Source: Saprospiraceae bacterium
GTDB taxonomy: Bacteria > Bacteroidota > Bacteroidia > Chitinophagales > Saprospiraceae
NCBI GenBank assembly: GCA_020627965.1
Contig: JAHDFX010000007.1
Coordinates: 1 to 38,021, forward strand
Length of the DNA stretch: 38,021 nucleotides
Reading direction: 5' to 3'
The translations under genes and the position numbers were made by a program. The notes beneath the pieces were generated by a model. It saw only the letters and a program-made list of their open reading frames with translations, searched no databases and was not told the origin of the DNA. Each line of letters begins with the position of its first letter. The first letter of the stretch is position 1. This document shows positions 28,345 through 36,161 of this stretch, in pieces.

Positions 28345-28378
28345 AAACCGACACCCTTTTGGGTGTCGGTTTTTTTTT
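28345..28378 (+). terminator. Strong intrinsic terminator after the giant gene
   Basis: AAACCGACACCC (28345-28356) and GGGTGTCGGTTT (28361-28372) form a perfect 12-bp stem with a TTTT loop. A T-run covers 28370-28378. It starts 21 bp after the TAA of the giant gene and is a textbook Rho-independent terminator. Confidence 0.95.
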
Positions 28379-28389
28379 ATTTAATTTAG
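28358..28389 (+). promoter_or_regulatory. Possible Bacteroidota promoter overlapping the terminator
   Basis: TTTG at 28358-28361 (in the terminator loop) is followed after 20 nt by TAATTTAG at 28382-28389, one mismatch from the phylum's -7 element TAnnTTTG with a suitable spacing to the -33 TTTG. A start site near 28394 would leave a leader of about a dozen bases before the SDR ATG at 28407. The match could be chance in AT-rich DNA. Confidence 0.35.
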
Positions 28390-28406
28390 CGCCAAACATA
28401 TTATAA

Positions 28407-29165
28407 ATGAATTTCAAAGATAAAATAGTCCTAATCACAGGCGGTGCTTCAGGCATAGGTGCTACAACAGCCCGGTTATTTGCCGAATATGATGCCACTG
28501 TCATTGCAGCCGACCTGAATATAGACGCAGCCCGGTCTGTAGCAGAAGAGATTCGCAAAAAGGGGAAGACTGCCACTGCCTTAGCAGTTGATGTAGCTGA
28601 TTTTGGTCAGGTGAAAAAGCTTATGCAAGATGTTGTAGAGCAATTTGGAAGAATTGATGTGCTGGTCAATGGTGCAGGAATTATCAATAAACAAATGACC
28701 CGAACTGCCGATCATAGCCTTGAAGAATGGGATAAAATTATTGCTATTAATCAAAATGGCGTGTTTTATTGCATGAAAACAGCACTTCCTTATATGCTCA
28801 AACAAGAAGGCGGGAGTATCGTAAATATCGCCTCATTAGCCGGACTCAAGGCTTCTGGGAATAACATCGCCTACAGTGCCAGTAAATTTGCAGTAGTAGG
28901 TATGACCAAATCCGCTGCTCTGGAATATGCTTCAAAAAACATTAGGGTGAACGCCGTCTGTCCATCTTACACACATTCTCCTATGCTTCATAATTCACTG
29001 GAAGTTATGCCTCCTGATTTCGACAAGACTTTACTACGCATGATTCCTATGCGGCGTTTTGGGGAAGCGCATGAAGTAGCACAATCTATCTTATGGCTGG
29101 CTTCTGAACATTCAAGTTATATTACCGGACAAGCGATCACGCTAGATGGTGGACTATCTCTCTAA
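28407..29165 (+). CDS. Classical SDR-family NAD(P)-dependent oxidoreductase
   Basis: This 252-residue cytosolic short-chain dehydrogenase/reductase has the normal classical SDR length. It shows the nucleotide-binding motif TGGASGIG (11-18), Asp36 at the end of beta-2 favouring NAD(H), the NGAG form of the NNAG motif (VNGAGI), the catalytic triad Ser143-Tyr156-Lys160 within IASLAG and YSASK, and the C-terminal GQAITLDGG signature. The substrate cannot be read from sequence; 3-oxoacyl-ACP reductase-like and sugar or sterol dehydrogenase relatives share these features. It starts just after the giant gene's terminator and is followed after 18 bp by lysA on the same strand, so the two are probably co-transcribed, although no pathway link is evident. 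Confidence 0.93.
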   Translation: MNFKDKIVLITGGASGIGATTARLFAEYDATVIAADLNIDAARSVAEEIRKKGKTATALAVDVADFGQVKKLMQDVVEQFGRIDVLVNGAGIINKQMTRTADHSLEEWDKIIAINQNGVFYCMKTALPYMLKQEGGSIVNIASLAGLKASGNNIAYSASKFAVVGMTKSAALEYASKNIRVNAVCPSYTHSPMLHNSLEVMPPDFDKTLLRMIPMRRFGEAHEVAQSILWLASEHSSYITGQAITLDGGLSL

Positions 29166-29183
29166 TTACTAATAAAACAGACT

Positions 29184-30398
29184 ATGATAGACTTTCAGCA
29201 ACTTGCCGATAAATACGGTGCACCTCTATACGTTTACGATGCAGAAAAAATTATCGAGAAATATAGAAGTTTTGAAAAGGCATTTGATGTAAAATCTCTA
29301 AAAATCCATTATGCCTGTAAAGCCCTGAGTAATGTTTCTATTTTAAAATTATTCAGAAAGCTTGGAGCCGGGCTAGATTGTGTATCTATTCAAGAAGTAA
29401 TGCTAGGGCTAAAAGCAGGTTTCTTGCCAGCTAGTATTATATATACTCCAAATAATGTTAGTGAGGAAGAATTTGAACTAGCCATTCAAAAAGGTGTAAA
29501 AATCAATGTTGACAATATACAAATGCTTGAATACTTAGGCATCAACCACCCTGATCTGCCCGTTTGTATTCGACTCAATCCGCACCTGATGGCTGGCGGA
29601 AACAGTAAAATATCAGTTGGTCATATCGATTCTAAATTTGGCATTTCTATTCATCAGATTCCTTTAGTCAACCGCATTGTTAAGCGCCTGAATATCAAGG
29701 TTGAAGGTTTACATGTTCACTCCGGGTCTGACATTCTTGATCCTGATGTTTTTATTAAAGCAGCAGATTTGATTTTTGCGGCAGCAGAACATTTTACTGA
29801 TTTGTCTTATATCGATTTTGGAAGCGGTTTTAAAGTAAAATATAAAGAAGGCGGCTTATATACTGATATACAGAAATTCGGAGAAACATTTAGCCAACAT
29901 TTTAATGCATTTTGCGAAAGACAAGGAAAAAACCTGACACTTTGCTTTGAACCAGGCAAATACATGGTTAGTGAGGCGGGGCATTTTTTGACGAAAGTCA
30001 ATGTAGTAAAACAGACTACAGCCTGTACCTTTCTTGGAGTAGATAGTGGCTTTAATCATTTGATTAGACCCATGTTCTATAATGCCTATCATGACATTCA
30101 AAACATCAGTAATCCAGATGGAGACAAAAAAATATACACTGTAGTAGGTTATATTTGTGAAACAGATACTTTCGGAGCCGACAGGATCATTACCGAGGTA
30201 AGAAAAAATGATATTTTAGTTTTTAAAAATGCAGGAGCATACTGTTTTAGTATGGCGTCTAACTATAATTCGAGGTATCGTCCGGCAGAAATTTTGGTGT
30301 ATCAGGGACAGGATTTCCTAATTCGGGAAAGAGAAAATTTTAAAGATATTCTTAGTAAGCAGATGGAGATTAATGTAGAAGAAATAGTGGATATTTAA
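29184..30398 (+). CDS. lysA: Diaminopimelate decarboxylase
   Basis: This enzyme catalyses decarboxylation of meso-diaminopimelate to L-lysine, the last step of lysine synthesis, in the cytosol with pyridoxal phosphate. The protein is 404 residues, typical for Bacteroidota LysA. It has the alanine-racemase-like barrel with PLP lysine Lys46 in YACKALSN, HVHSGSD at 177-183, EPGKY at 256-260 (Lys replaces the more widespread Arg), the active-site Cys325 in GYICETD, and GAYCFSMASNYNSR around Tyr353. Ornithine/arginine decarboxylases and carboxynorspermidine decarboxylase share the fold, but the ICE and SNYNSR-PAE signatures favour DAP. It lies 18 bp after the SDR gene and ends 17 bp from a convergent hydrolase gene. 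No lysine riboswitch was recognised upstream. Confidence 0.93.
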   Translation: MIDFQQLADKYGAPLYVYDAEKIIEKYRSFEKAFDVKSLKIHYACKALSNVSILKLFRKLGAGLDCVSIQEVMLGLKAGFLPASIIYTPNNVSEEEFELAIQKGVKINVDNIQMLEYLGINHPDLPVCIRLNPHLMAGGNSKISVGHIDSKFGISIHQIPLVNRIVKRLNIKVEGLHVHSGSDILDPDVFIKAADLIFAAAEHFTDLSYIDFGSGFKVKYKEGGLYTDIQKFGETFSQHFNAFCERQGKNLTLCFEPGKYMVSEAGHFLTKVNVVKQTTACTFLGVDSGFNHLIRPMFYNAYHDIQNISNPDGDKKIYTVVGYICETDTFGADRIITEVRKNDILVFKNAGAYCFSMASNYNSRYRPAEILVYQGQDFLIRERENFKDILSKQMEINVEEIVDI

Positions 30399-30404
30399 AT
30401 AATC

Positions 30405-30439
30405 ATCAATCTATTTCAGCTATTAATTAATTGATTGAT
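30405..30439. terminator. Weak inverted repeat at the lysA/hydrolase convergent junction
   Basis: ATCAATC at 30405-30411 is the exact reverse complement of GATTGAT at 30433-30439. It spans the 17-bp gap between the two convergent stop codons and runs slightly into the end of the hydrolase gene. The stem is short and AT-rich, so termination activity in either direction is only a possibility. Confidence 0.25.
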
Positions 30440-31207
30440 AAAATTACACATAGCAGGTAATACTTCTTCATTAGCCTGAAAATGAGGGGTATGCCCACAA
30501 CCATCAATAATTAGTGACTCGGCTCTTCCTGTGGATTTATTAACGATGGAATAAATTTGTTCCTCTGTACCAAATCTGTCCTCTACTCCCTGTATAGCTA
30601 ATATTGGGCAGTCAACGTCTACCAGATTTTCTTCAATATTCCAATTTTTGAATTCATCTGAAAGCCATGTATCAGACCATGAAGTGAATAAGGAAGAAGT
30701 TTTATCGCCATGATAACGTGCCAAGCGGCTTCTTAATGGCGTAGTTTCGTAGGTTAGTCGGGCAGTTTGAATACCCATAAGTGTAACATCTTCCACAAAA
30801 ACATGTGCAGCTTCTGTAATAATACCATGCACTTTATCCTTGAACTGGCCTGCATATAGAAGAGCGATAGTTCCCCCATCACTATGTCCGATCAAAATGA
30901 CATCATCTATTTTAATGGCATCAAGAACAGCGGGTAACATTTCCCAGGCTTCTTTATGCATGTAATTGCTACCTCTGCCACCTGACATGGGTGCAGATTT
31001 ACCATATCCCAATCTATCATATAGAAAGGCATTGAGTCCTGTAGCTTTGCAAAGTTGAAGTGGATAATCTTTCCACTGCTCAATAGAACCTAAACCTTCA
31101 TGTAAAAACACAAGGGTGGGCATCCCTGCACGCGTTGCTTCATGGATAAGCTGTTTGGTGTGTATGTTGTAACCACACACGTCGATATTGTTGTTATATT
31201 CTTGCAT
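30416..31207 (-). CDS. Alpha/beta hydrolase
   Basis: This 263-residue single-domain hydrolase without signal peptide is probably a cytosolic esterase, lipase-like enzyme or C-C hydrolase. The catalytic triad can be read: nucleophile Ser109 in GHSDGG, acid Asp210 in GVEDRFG and His239 in GCGHTPH. HEGLG (36-40) is the oxyanion-hole HG-like segment, and DRLGYGKS (64-71) is the usual DxxGxGxS loop. A cap region with Trp-rich sequence (SWSDTWLSDEF) lies between the core strands. The physiological substrate is unknown. It converges on lysA and is divergent from the GNAT gene, from which it is separated by about 100 bp. Confidence 0.9.
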   Translation of the reverse strand: MQEYNNNIDVCGYNIHTKQLIHEATRAGMPTLVFLHEGLGSIEQWKDYPLQLCKATGLNAFLYDRLGYGKSAPMSGGRGSNYMHKEAWEMLPAVLDAIKIDDVILIGHSDGGTIALLYAGQFKDKVHGIITEAAHVFVEDVTLMGIQTARLTYETTPLRSRLARYHGDKTSSLFTSWSDTWLSDEFKNWNIEENLVDVDCPILAIQGVEDRFGTEEQIYSIVNKSTGRAESLIIDGCGHTPHFQANEEVLPAMCNFINQLINS

Positions 31208-31311
31208 TACAAACTATTCCGGGTTTGATAGTTTTTCCTCTCTAAATAATGACGGTTAAACTAAATCAAAGTAACTTCGTAAAGGTTTTTTTTAACAAAA
31301 AAAATAGAAAA

Positions 31312-31758
31312 ATGAAAATACGCAAAGCACAACTGCCCGATTTGGAACCGCTTAGTATACTTTTCGATGACTATAGAGTATTCTACAAGAAACCTTCAGA
31401 CATCGAAAGTGGTAAATCATTTCTAAAAGAACGCATCGAAAACGATGAATCCGTAATTTATATTGCTTTTGATGAAAAAAACAATGCATTAGGCTTTGTG
31501 CAATTGTATCCTCTCTTCTCTTCTACGAGAATGAAACGACTTTGGTTACTTAATGATCTATTTGTTGCTTCAAAGCATCGTGGACAAGGTGTTAGTATAG
31601 CCTTAATCGAAAGAGCAAAAGAGCATTGTATTCAAACAGCTTCCTGTGGTATGTATTTGGAAACTGCTCATGACAATGTTATTGGCAATGCCTTATACCC
31701 AAGAACAGGCTTTGAGTTAGATAAAGATCATAATTATTATTCCTGGTCTGTTCAATAA
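31312..31758 (+). CDS. GNAT-family N-acetyltransferase
   Basis: A 148-residue protein of normal GNAT length that would transfer acetyl from acetyl-CoA to an amine of unknown substrate. It begins MKIRKAQLPDLEPL, a typical GNAT beta-1/alpha-1 start. Acetyl-CoA-binding motif A is NDLFVASKHRGQGVS, in which the final Gly of the usual RxxGxG/A loop is Ser. Motif B with NVIGNALYPRTGFEL and the closing YYSW follow. The frame is open 63 bp further upstream to an ATG at 31249, but those 21 residues are Lys/Asn/Phe-rich and unlike the family, and the ATG at 31312 has an A-rich leader typical of this phylum, so I prefer 31312. The gene is transcribed alone, divergently from the hydrolase. Confidence 0.87.
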   Translation: MKIRKAQLPDLEPLSILFDDYRVFYKKPSDIESGKSFLKERIENDESVIYIAFDEKNNALGFVQLYPLFSSTRMKRLWLLNDLFVASKHRGQGVSIALIERAKEHCIQTASCGMYLETAHDNVIGNALYPRTGFELDKDHNYYSWSVQ

Positions 31759-31771
31759 GGGATAAGGTAAA

Positions 31772-31836
31772 AAATAAGGTTGATTTAATTCCCCTTATTT
31801 AAAGACTAAAGTAATCAAAGGAAATCAAATCAACCT
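31772..31836. terminator. Bidirectional junction with two overlapping inverted repeats
   Basis: Between the convergent stops at 31758 and 31884 there are two perfect but mutually exclusive pairings. AAATAAGG (31772-31779) pairs with CCTTATTT (31793-31800). AGGTTGATTT (31777-31786) pairs with AAATCAACCT (31827-31836). They share 31777-31779, so only one can form fully at a time. Position suggests transcription termination for the GNAT gene, the SprB-repeat gene, or both. Confidence 0.5.
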
Positions 31837-31883
31837 ATCTTATAGAGTATTAATAACTCTTCCAGCCTATAAGCTGTTTGAAT

Positions 31884-34800
31884 TTATCTGGCTAACCAAA
31901 CATCTCCGGTATAAGTTTTTTCTTTACCATCTAATGTCGTAAGTACAACCATGTAAACATATACTTCCTGTGGCTGGGCTTCTCCTCTGAAGGTACCATC
32001 CCAACGAGAAGCAGGGTCATCGTGTATTAACTCCCCCCAACGATTAAAGACTTTAAAAGTCTGGATATTCAAAGAACCGTTTATTACAGGGCCAAAATCA
32101 TCATTTAATCCGTCATTATTGGGCGTAAAGGCGTTTGGAAAACCAAAGATACTAGAATCAGTTACAGTAATGACTATCGTAGCTGTTTCATGACACCCCT
32201 CTGGTGTGCTGGCCATTACTGTATAACTGTATACACCTGGTTGATCTGCATTGAAAACAAAACTTGGTCCCGTTGCACTAAAATTCTCTGTGCCTATCCA
32301 TTCATAATACAGGTCTGGATTCGGAAATATGACCGAAATTGTAGAATCCATTCCAAGCTCCAGATCCAACGTTGCCGGTAAGCCTAAAACGACGGGGGGG
32401 ACAACTGTAATTTGCATCATATCTCCACCTTCACAGCCCTGTGCATCTGTTACGAGTACAGAATAATTTCCTGAAGCATCTACAGTGATCGTAGAAACGG
32501 TATCACCTGTACTCCACATATAAGATTCAAATTCACCCGCATAAAGCTCTACAGACTCTCCTGAACAGAATGTTGTGGCTCCATTTGCTATAATTAATGG
32601 CATTGGTGCGTTCTCAGGGAATAAATTAATAGTGTCAGTTACGATACAGCCATTAAAATCTTCTATTTCTACCGGATATACTCCAGCTCCTAAATCCTCA
32701 AAAGAAGCTGTTGCCTGGAAAGTAATGCCGCCATCTATACTATATTGATAAGCTGGCATACCATTGGAAACAAAAAGCTCAATAGAACCATTATTCTCGC
32801 CACATTCAGGCTGAACAACATTCAGGCTATCTATTTCGGGAGATTCTGTTCCTGTAAAATTCAGAATTTGCGTTATTTGACAACCATTGGCATCTTCGAC
32901 TAAGATATTGTAGACTGTTGCTCCCATATCTGAAAAGCTTGGGTCTGATTGTAAAGTCTGACCATTATCTATACTATACTGATAAGGCGAACTTCCTCCA
33001 CTTGCCACAATCGTAATTCCTCCATTATCTCCACTACAGATCGGATTAGTTTCAAAAATATTATCTATTTGAATTGCTCCGGCATCGCTCAATATGACCA
33101 TGTCAAATACCTGACAGCCTTCACTATCCTGAAAAATTATATCATACATACCTGCGCCCAGATTGCCAAAATAAGAAGAGGTCTGGAAAGTCATGCCGCC
33201 ATCTATACTATACTGATAATTTGGCGGTGTACCACCTGATCCTGTAATAACGATAGAGCCATTCGCATCTCCACAAGAAGGTGCCGAAACGATTAGGTCG
33301 TCTATCTCTGGGGCTGTGAAGTTATTGATAATTGCTGTTTCTGTTACCACACAACCTTCGTTATCTGTTACTACAACATCATAGGTTCCCGCTGGCAAAT
33401 CAGTAAAAGTATTTATACCCTGAAAGGTTGTACCTCCATCTATACTGTATTGGAAGTTTGGTGTACCTCCTGTTATCAAAATTTCAATTTCTCCATTATC
33501 TTCTCCGCATGCAGTATCTGTTGTATTGACATCGGTGATCTCAGGCGCATTTGAGCCATTTAACTGAATGACTTCTACTGTTGTACATCCGTTCACATCT
33601 TGTACAACTACATTAAATGTATTGGCGGTAAGCCCTGTAAATGTATTGCTACTTTGGTAAGATACTCCATTATTGATGCTATATTCATAAGGCGGTGTCC
33701 CTCCATTGGCATTGATACTGATTTCGCCATCATTTCCATCGCAGAAAGTGGGATCAGTTGTATTAATACTCAGAATTACGGCACCATCTGTAGTCAAGAT
33801 CAAGACATCCTGAAATTCGCAACCCGCAGCATCCTGGACTGTAAAGGTGTATTGTCCGGGGGCTAAGCCTACAAAAGCAGCAGAGGTTTGATAGTTGATG
33901 CCATCTACACTGTACTGATAAGGTGCTGTTCCGCCTTGTACATTCAGGAATACTGTACCATCACCATTGCCACAGCTCGGCATAGTGACATCTGCTGTAG
34001 TCAGTACAGGTCCTCCTGCCTGAAAAAGCGTTACTTCGGCTACATCTCTACAGCCAAGAAAATCTTCTACAATGACTTCGTAAATACCTGCCGGTAAATT
34101 GGCAAAAGTATTAGAACCCTGAAAAGTAATTCCATTATCTATGCTATATTCAAAATTTGGATTTCCTCCAGAGATCAATACCTCTATAAATCCATCATCC
34201 TCTCCGCAGCCAGGATTGATACTAAATATACTATCAATTGTCGGCGCTCCAGGATCCACTAAATCTACAATTAGCGTATCATAACATCCGGCAGCATCCA
34301 TGACTACAAGATTGTAAGTATTCGCACCCAGTCCATTGAATGTTGTTCCTGACTGGTAAGTCATGCCATTATTGTTACTGTACACTAAAGGCGGAACTCC
34401 TCCACTGGCAAAAATCTCAATGCTGCCATCATAAGCCCCACAACTGCTTGGATCATCTAAGTCGGCAAAATCTATTGAGGGGACATTTCCCACTCCTATT
34501 GTTACCTGTGCAGACCCAGTACAGCCACCAGCATCTGTTATTATGACTGTATGTAGTCCACCATTAAGATTGAAGGCAATCTGTCCGGTTTCTCCATTAT
34601 CCCAGAGATAACTATAGGGCGCTGTACCACCACTAACATTGACCGTAGCGCTACCATTATCTTCATTACAGGTAGCTTCTGCATTTTGAACGGTAGTGGC
34701 TGTAATCGGTGTAGAACCTCCCACATTGAAAATGGCAGTAGCTGTACACATATCAGCATCCTGAACCGTCAGTGTATAAATGCCCGGACATACACTAGCT

Positions 34801-36026
34801 TGGTTTTGACCACTTCCAAGTGTACTCCATGTATAAGTATAAGGTGGTGTTCCTCCGGCAGCACTGCCAGAAAGGGAGCCATCACAAAGTCCATCACAAG
34901 AAGCATCAAGCCCTGAAGCGCTGGCAGTGAGTGCTGTTGCCTCATTTACCGTAAAGGTAGTCACTGCTGTACAACTGTCTATATCTGATACTGTCACGGA
35001 ATAAATACCTCCTCCAAGACCTGATTGGTTTTCTGTTGGCGGTAAGCCATTATCCCAGGCATAGCTTAATGGCGGTGTTCCTCCTGAAGTTGTAAAACTG
35101 ATAGAACCATCATCATTACCATTACAAGATACATCAACTATCGTTGATGAGTCGATCGTCAAATCGCAACTCCCACAAATAACCAGTGCTTCCCAACCTT
35201 CTCCACCTGAGAAATAGCCGGAGAAAAACTGAAAAGTCAAGCAGCCTGTCGCCCCCGTTGAAGTGACGGTTCCCGGCGAAGTTGTTCCTGTAAAATTCCC
35301 TATAAAGGGAGAGAAAATATCATCGCCATCATAGATCGTGAGAAAATCCGCATAATAGTACATACCCGTCAGGTCAAAAGCGGTAAAATCTACCGTAACC
35401 GGATCGCCGGGTGTTTGTGAGCATATGGTCACTGTATAATTCAGTCCTGCCGGATAAGGCCCATTTGGACCTCCTACATCGTAGAACATTTGTCCGCAAA
35501 GGGGTGCCGGTGGTGGCACAAGTCCTGTCTGCGTATCGCCATCTATAACTGAGCAAGACCCCGGGCAATTAACCGATTCACAATTTACACCGATATAAGT
35601 AACTAGCACTCCACTTGGGTCGCCATCTACTACAACAGAGTAATCGAAGCAGTCATTTGTGTTTTGAGCGGCAAATACATCGCCGATTGATCCATTACCC
35701 GGATAATTGTAATCCAATACCCCACCAGTAATACTACCTGTAGCGACATTTGCCCCATTCGTCAATGTTGGCGGGTCAAAGCTAATAACGTTCAAACCGT
35801 CAAAATCTGTTGTCCATCCTGATTCGGAGCCTCCATTACCCACACAAACCTGAATATCAACTTCAAAGTTTCCATTACCCAGATCAGTAACGTTTGGATA
35901 TGAGATAACTGGGGATGAATCGCAGGCATAGAGCTGTTGTGCGCCTAAAGAACCTAGGCAAGCAAGAATAACTACAAGAACAAATCTTGTAAATTCAACT
36001 TTATACATTGAGTAAAATTGTTTCAT
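31884..36026 (-). CDS. Secreted CUB-like/SprB-repeat protein with gliding-motility-associated (T9SS type B) C-terminal domain
   Basis: A 1380-residue cell-surface protein. An N-terminal signal peptide is evident (hydrophobic FVLVVILACLG, likely cleavage near QLYA). An unassigned Cys-containing domain follows, then a CUB-like domain (about 35180-35502: CGQMFYDVGG, LTIYDGDD, CLTFQFFSGY), eleven SprB repeats, an Ig/PKD-like pair (FCSGESVELYAGE, YEWIGTENFS), and a CHU_C-type C-terminal domain (GFPNAFTPNNDGLNDDF, FKVFNRWGELI, WLAR end) that targets the type IX secretion system. The frame continues 13 codons upstream to a TTG at 36065, but ATG 36026 gives a better-shaped signal peptide. The architecture resembles SprB-like adhesins of gliding Bacteroidota; a role in adhesion or motility is inference. 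The Leu-Tyr-Ala-Cys at the cleavage site is close to, but not, a good lipobox. Confidence 0.9.
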   Translation of the reverse strand: MKQFYSMYKVEFTRFVLVVILACLGSLGAQQLYACDSSPVISYPNVTDLGNGNFEVDIQVCVGNGGSESGWTTDFDGLNVISFDPPTLTNGANVATGSITGGVLDYNYPGNGSIGDVFAAQNTNDCFDYSVVVDGDPSGVLVTYIGVNCESVNCPGSCSVIDGDTQTGLVPPPAPLCGQMFYDVGGPNGPYPAGLNYTVTICSQTPGDPVTVDFTAFDLTGMYYYADFLTIYDGDDIFSPFIGNFTGTTSPGTVTSTGATGCLTFQFFSGYFSGGEGWEALVICGSCDLTIDSSTIVDVSCNGNDDGSISFTTSGGTPPLSYAWDNGLPPTENQSGLGGGIYSVTVSDIDSCTAVTTFTVNEATALTASASGLDASCDGLCDGSLSGSAAGGTPPYTYTWSTLGSGQNQASVCPGIYTLTVQDADMCTATAIFNVGGSTPITATTVQNAEATCNEDNGSATVNVSGGTAPYSYLWDNGETGQIAFNLNGGLHTVIITDAGGCTGSAQVTIGVGNVPSIDFADLDDPSSCGAYDGSIEIFASGGVPPLVYSNNNGMTYQSGTTFNGLGANTYNLVVMDAAGCYDTLIVDLVDPGAPTIDSIFSINPGCGEDDGFIEVLISGGNPNFEYSIDNGITFQGSNTFANLPAGIYEVIVEDFLGCRDVAEVTLFQAGGPVLTTADVTMPSCGNGDGTVFLNVQGGTAPYQYSVDGINYQTSAAFVGLAPGQYTFTVQDAAGCEFQDVLILTTDGAVILSINTTDPTFCDGNDGEISINANGGTPPYEYSINNGVSYQSSNTFTGLTANTFNVVVQDVNGCTTVEVIQLNGSNAPEITDVNTTDTACGEDNGEIEILITGGTPNFQYSIDGGTTFQGINTFTDLPAGTYDVVVTDNEGCVVTETAIINNFTAPEIDDLIVSAPSCGDANGSIVITGSGGTPPNYQYSIDGGMTFQTSSYFGNLGAGMYDIIFQDSEGCQVFDMVILSDAGAIQIDNIFETNPICSGDNGGITIVASGGSSPYQYSIDNGQTLQSDPSFSDMGATVYNILVEDANGCQITQILNFTGTESPEIDSLNVVQPECGENNGSIELFVSNGMPAYQYSIDGGITFQATASFEDLGAGVYPVEIEDFNGCIVTDTINLFPENAPMPLIIANGATTFCSGESVELYAGEFESYMWSTGDTVSTITVDASGNYSVLVTDAQGCEGGDMMQITVVPPVVLGLPATLDLELGMDSTISVIFPNPDLYYEWIGTENFSATGPSFVFNADQPGVYSYTVMASTPEGCHETATIVITVTDSSIFGFPNAFTPNNDGLNDDFGPVINGSLNIQTFKVFNRWGELIHDDPASRWDGTFRGEAQPQEVYVYMVVLTTLDGKEKTYTGDVWLAR
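32620..35155 (-). repeat. Eleven tandem SprB repeats (about 230 bp each)
   Basis: Read on the minus strand, eleven modules each start with a Cys followed by (E/G)DNGS, DDGS, GDGT or similar, then GGTPPYQYSIDGG-type sequence, TFQGSNTF, and end in YDVVVTDxxGC. Cores begin VDVSC, LDASC, AEATC, PSSC, NPGC, MPSC, PTFC, DTAC, APSC, NPIC and QPEC. Repeats 1-3 carry the TYTW or SYAWDNG variant, whereas 4-11 mostly carry the YSIDGG variant, so the block has two sub-families. Confidence 0.88.
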
Positions 36027-36062
36027 TGTCAGTGAGTTTGTTATTTTATTTGCAATGTTTTG

Positions 36063-36070
36063 CAAATATG
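36063..36070 (-). promoter_or_regulatory. Possible -7 element for the SprB-repeat gene
   Basis: On the minus strand this reads CATATTTG, one mismatch from the Bacteroidota -7 box TAnnTTTG, 37 bp upstream of the chosen ATG. No clear TTTG is found at the expected -33 position, so support is partial. Confidence 0.25.
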
Positions 36071-36161
36071 TAAAATCTTTATTAGAGAACGTAAAAAAAG
36101 TAGTTAAAGTCCACTTTTAAGTAGTCTTTATTTTGAGTATATTTAAATTTTCACAATCTAA

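Noticed and set aside
31249-31311. Upstream ATG for the GNAT gene
   Set aside because: The extra 21 residues are unlike GNAT N termini, whereas the ATG at 31312 gives the usual start and has an A-rich leader.
35900-36026. Lipoprotein signal in the SprB-repeat protein (ILAC or LYAC)
   Set aside because: ILAC lies inside the hydrophobic core and LYAC has Tyr at -2. The C-terminal T9SS domain predicts a different route to the surface.
36027-36065. Extended start of the SprB-repeat protein at TTG 36065
   Set aside because: It adds 13 residues before a good signal peptide that begins at ATG 36026, and it overlaps the candidate -7 element.
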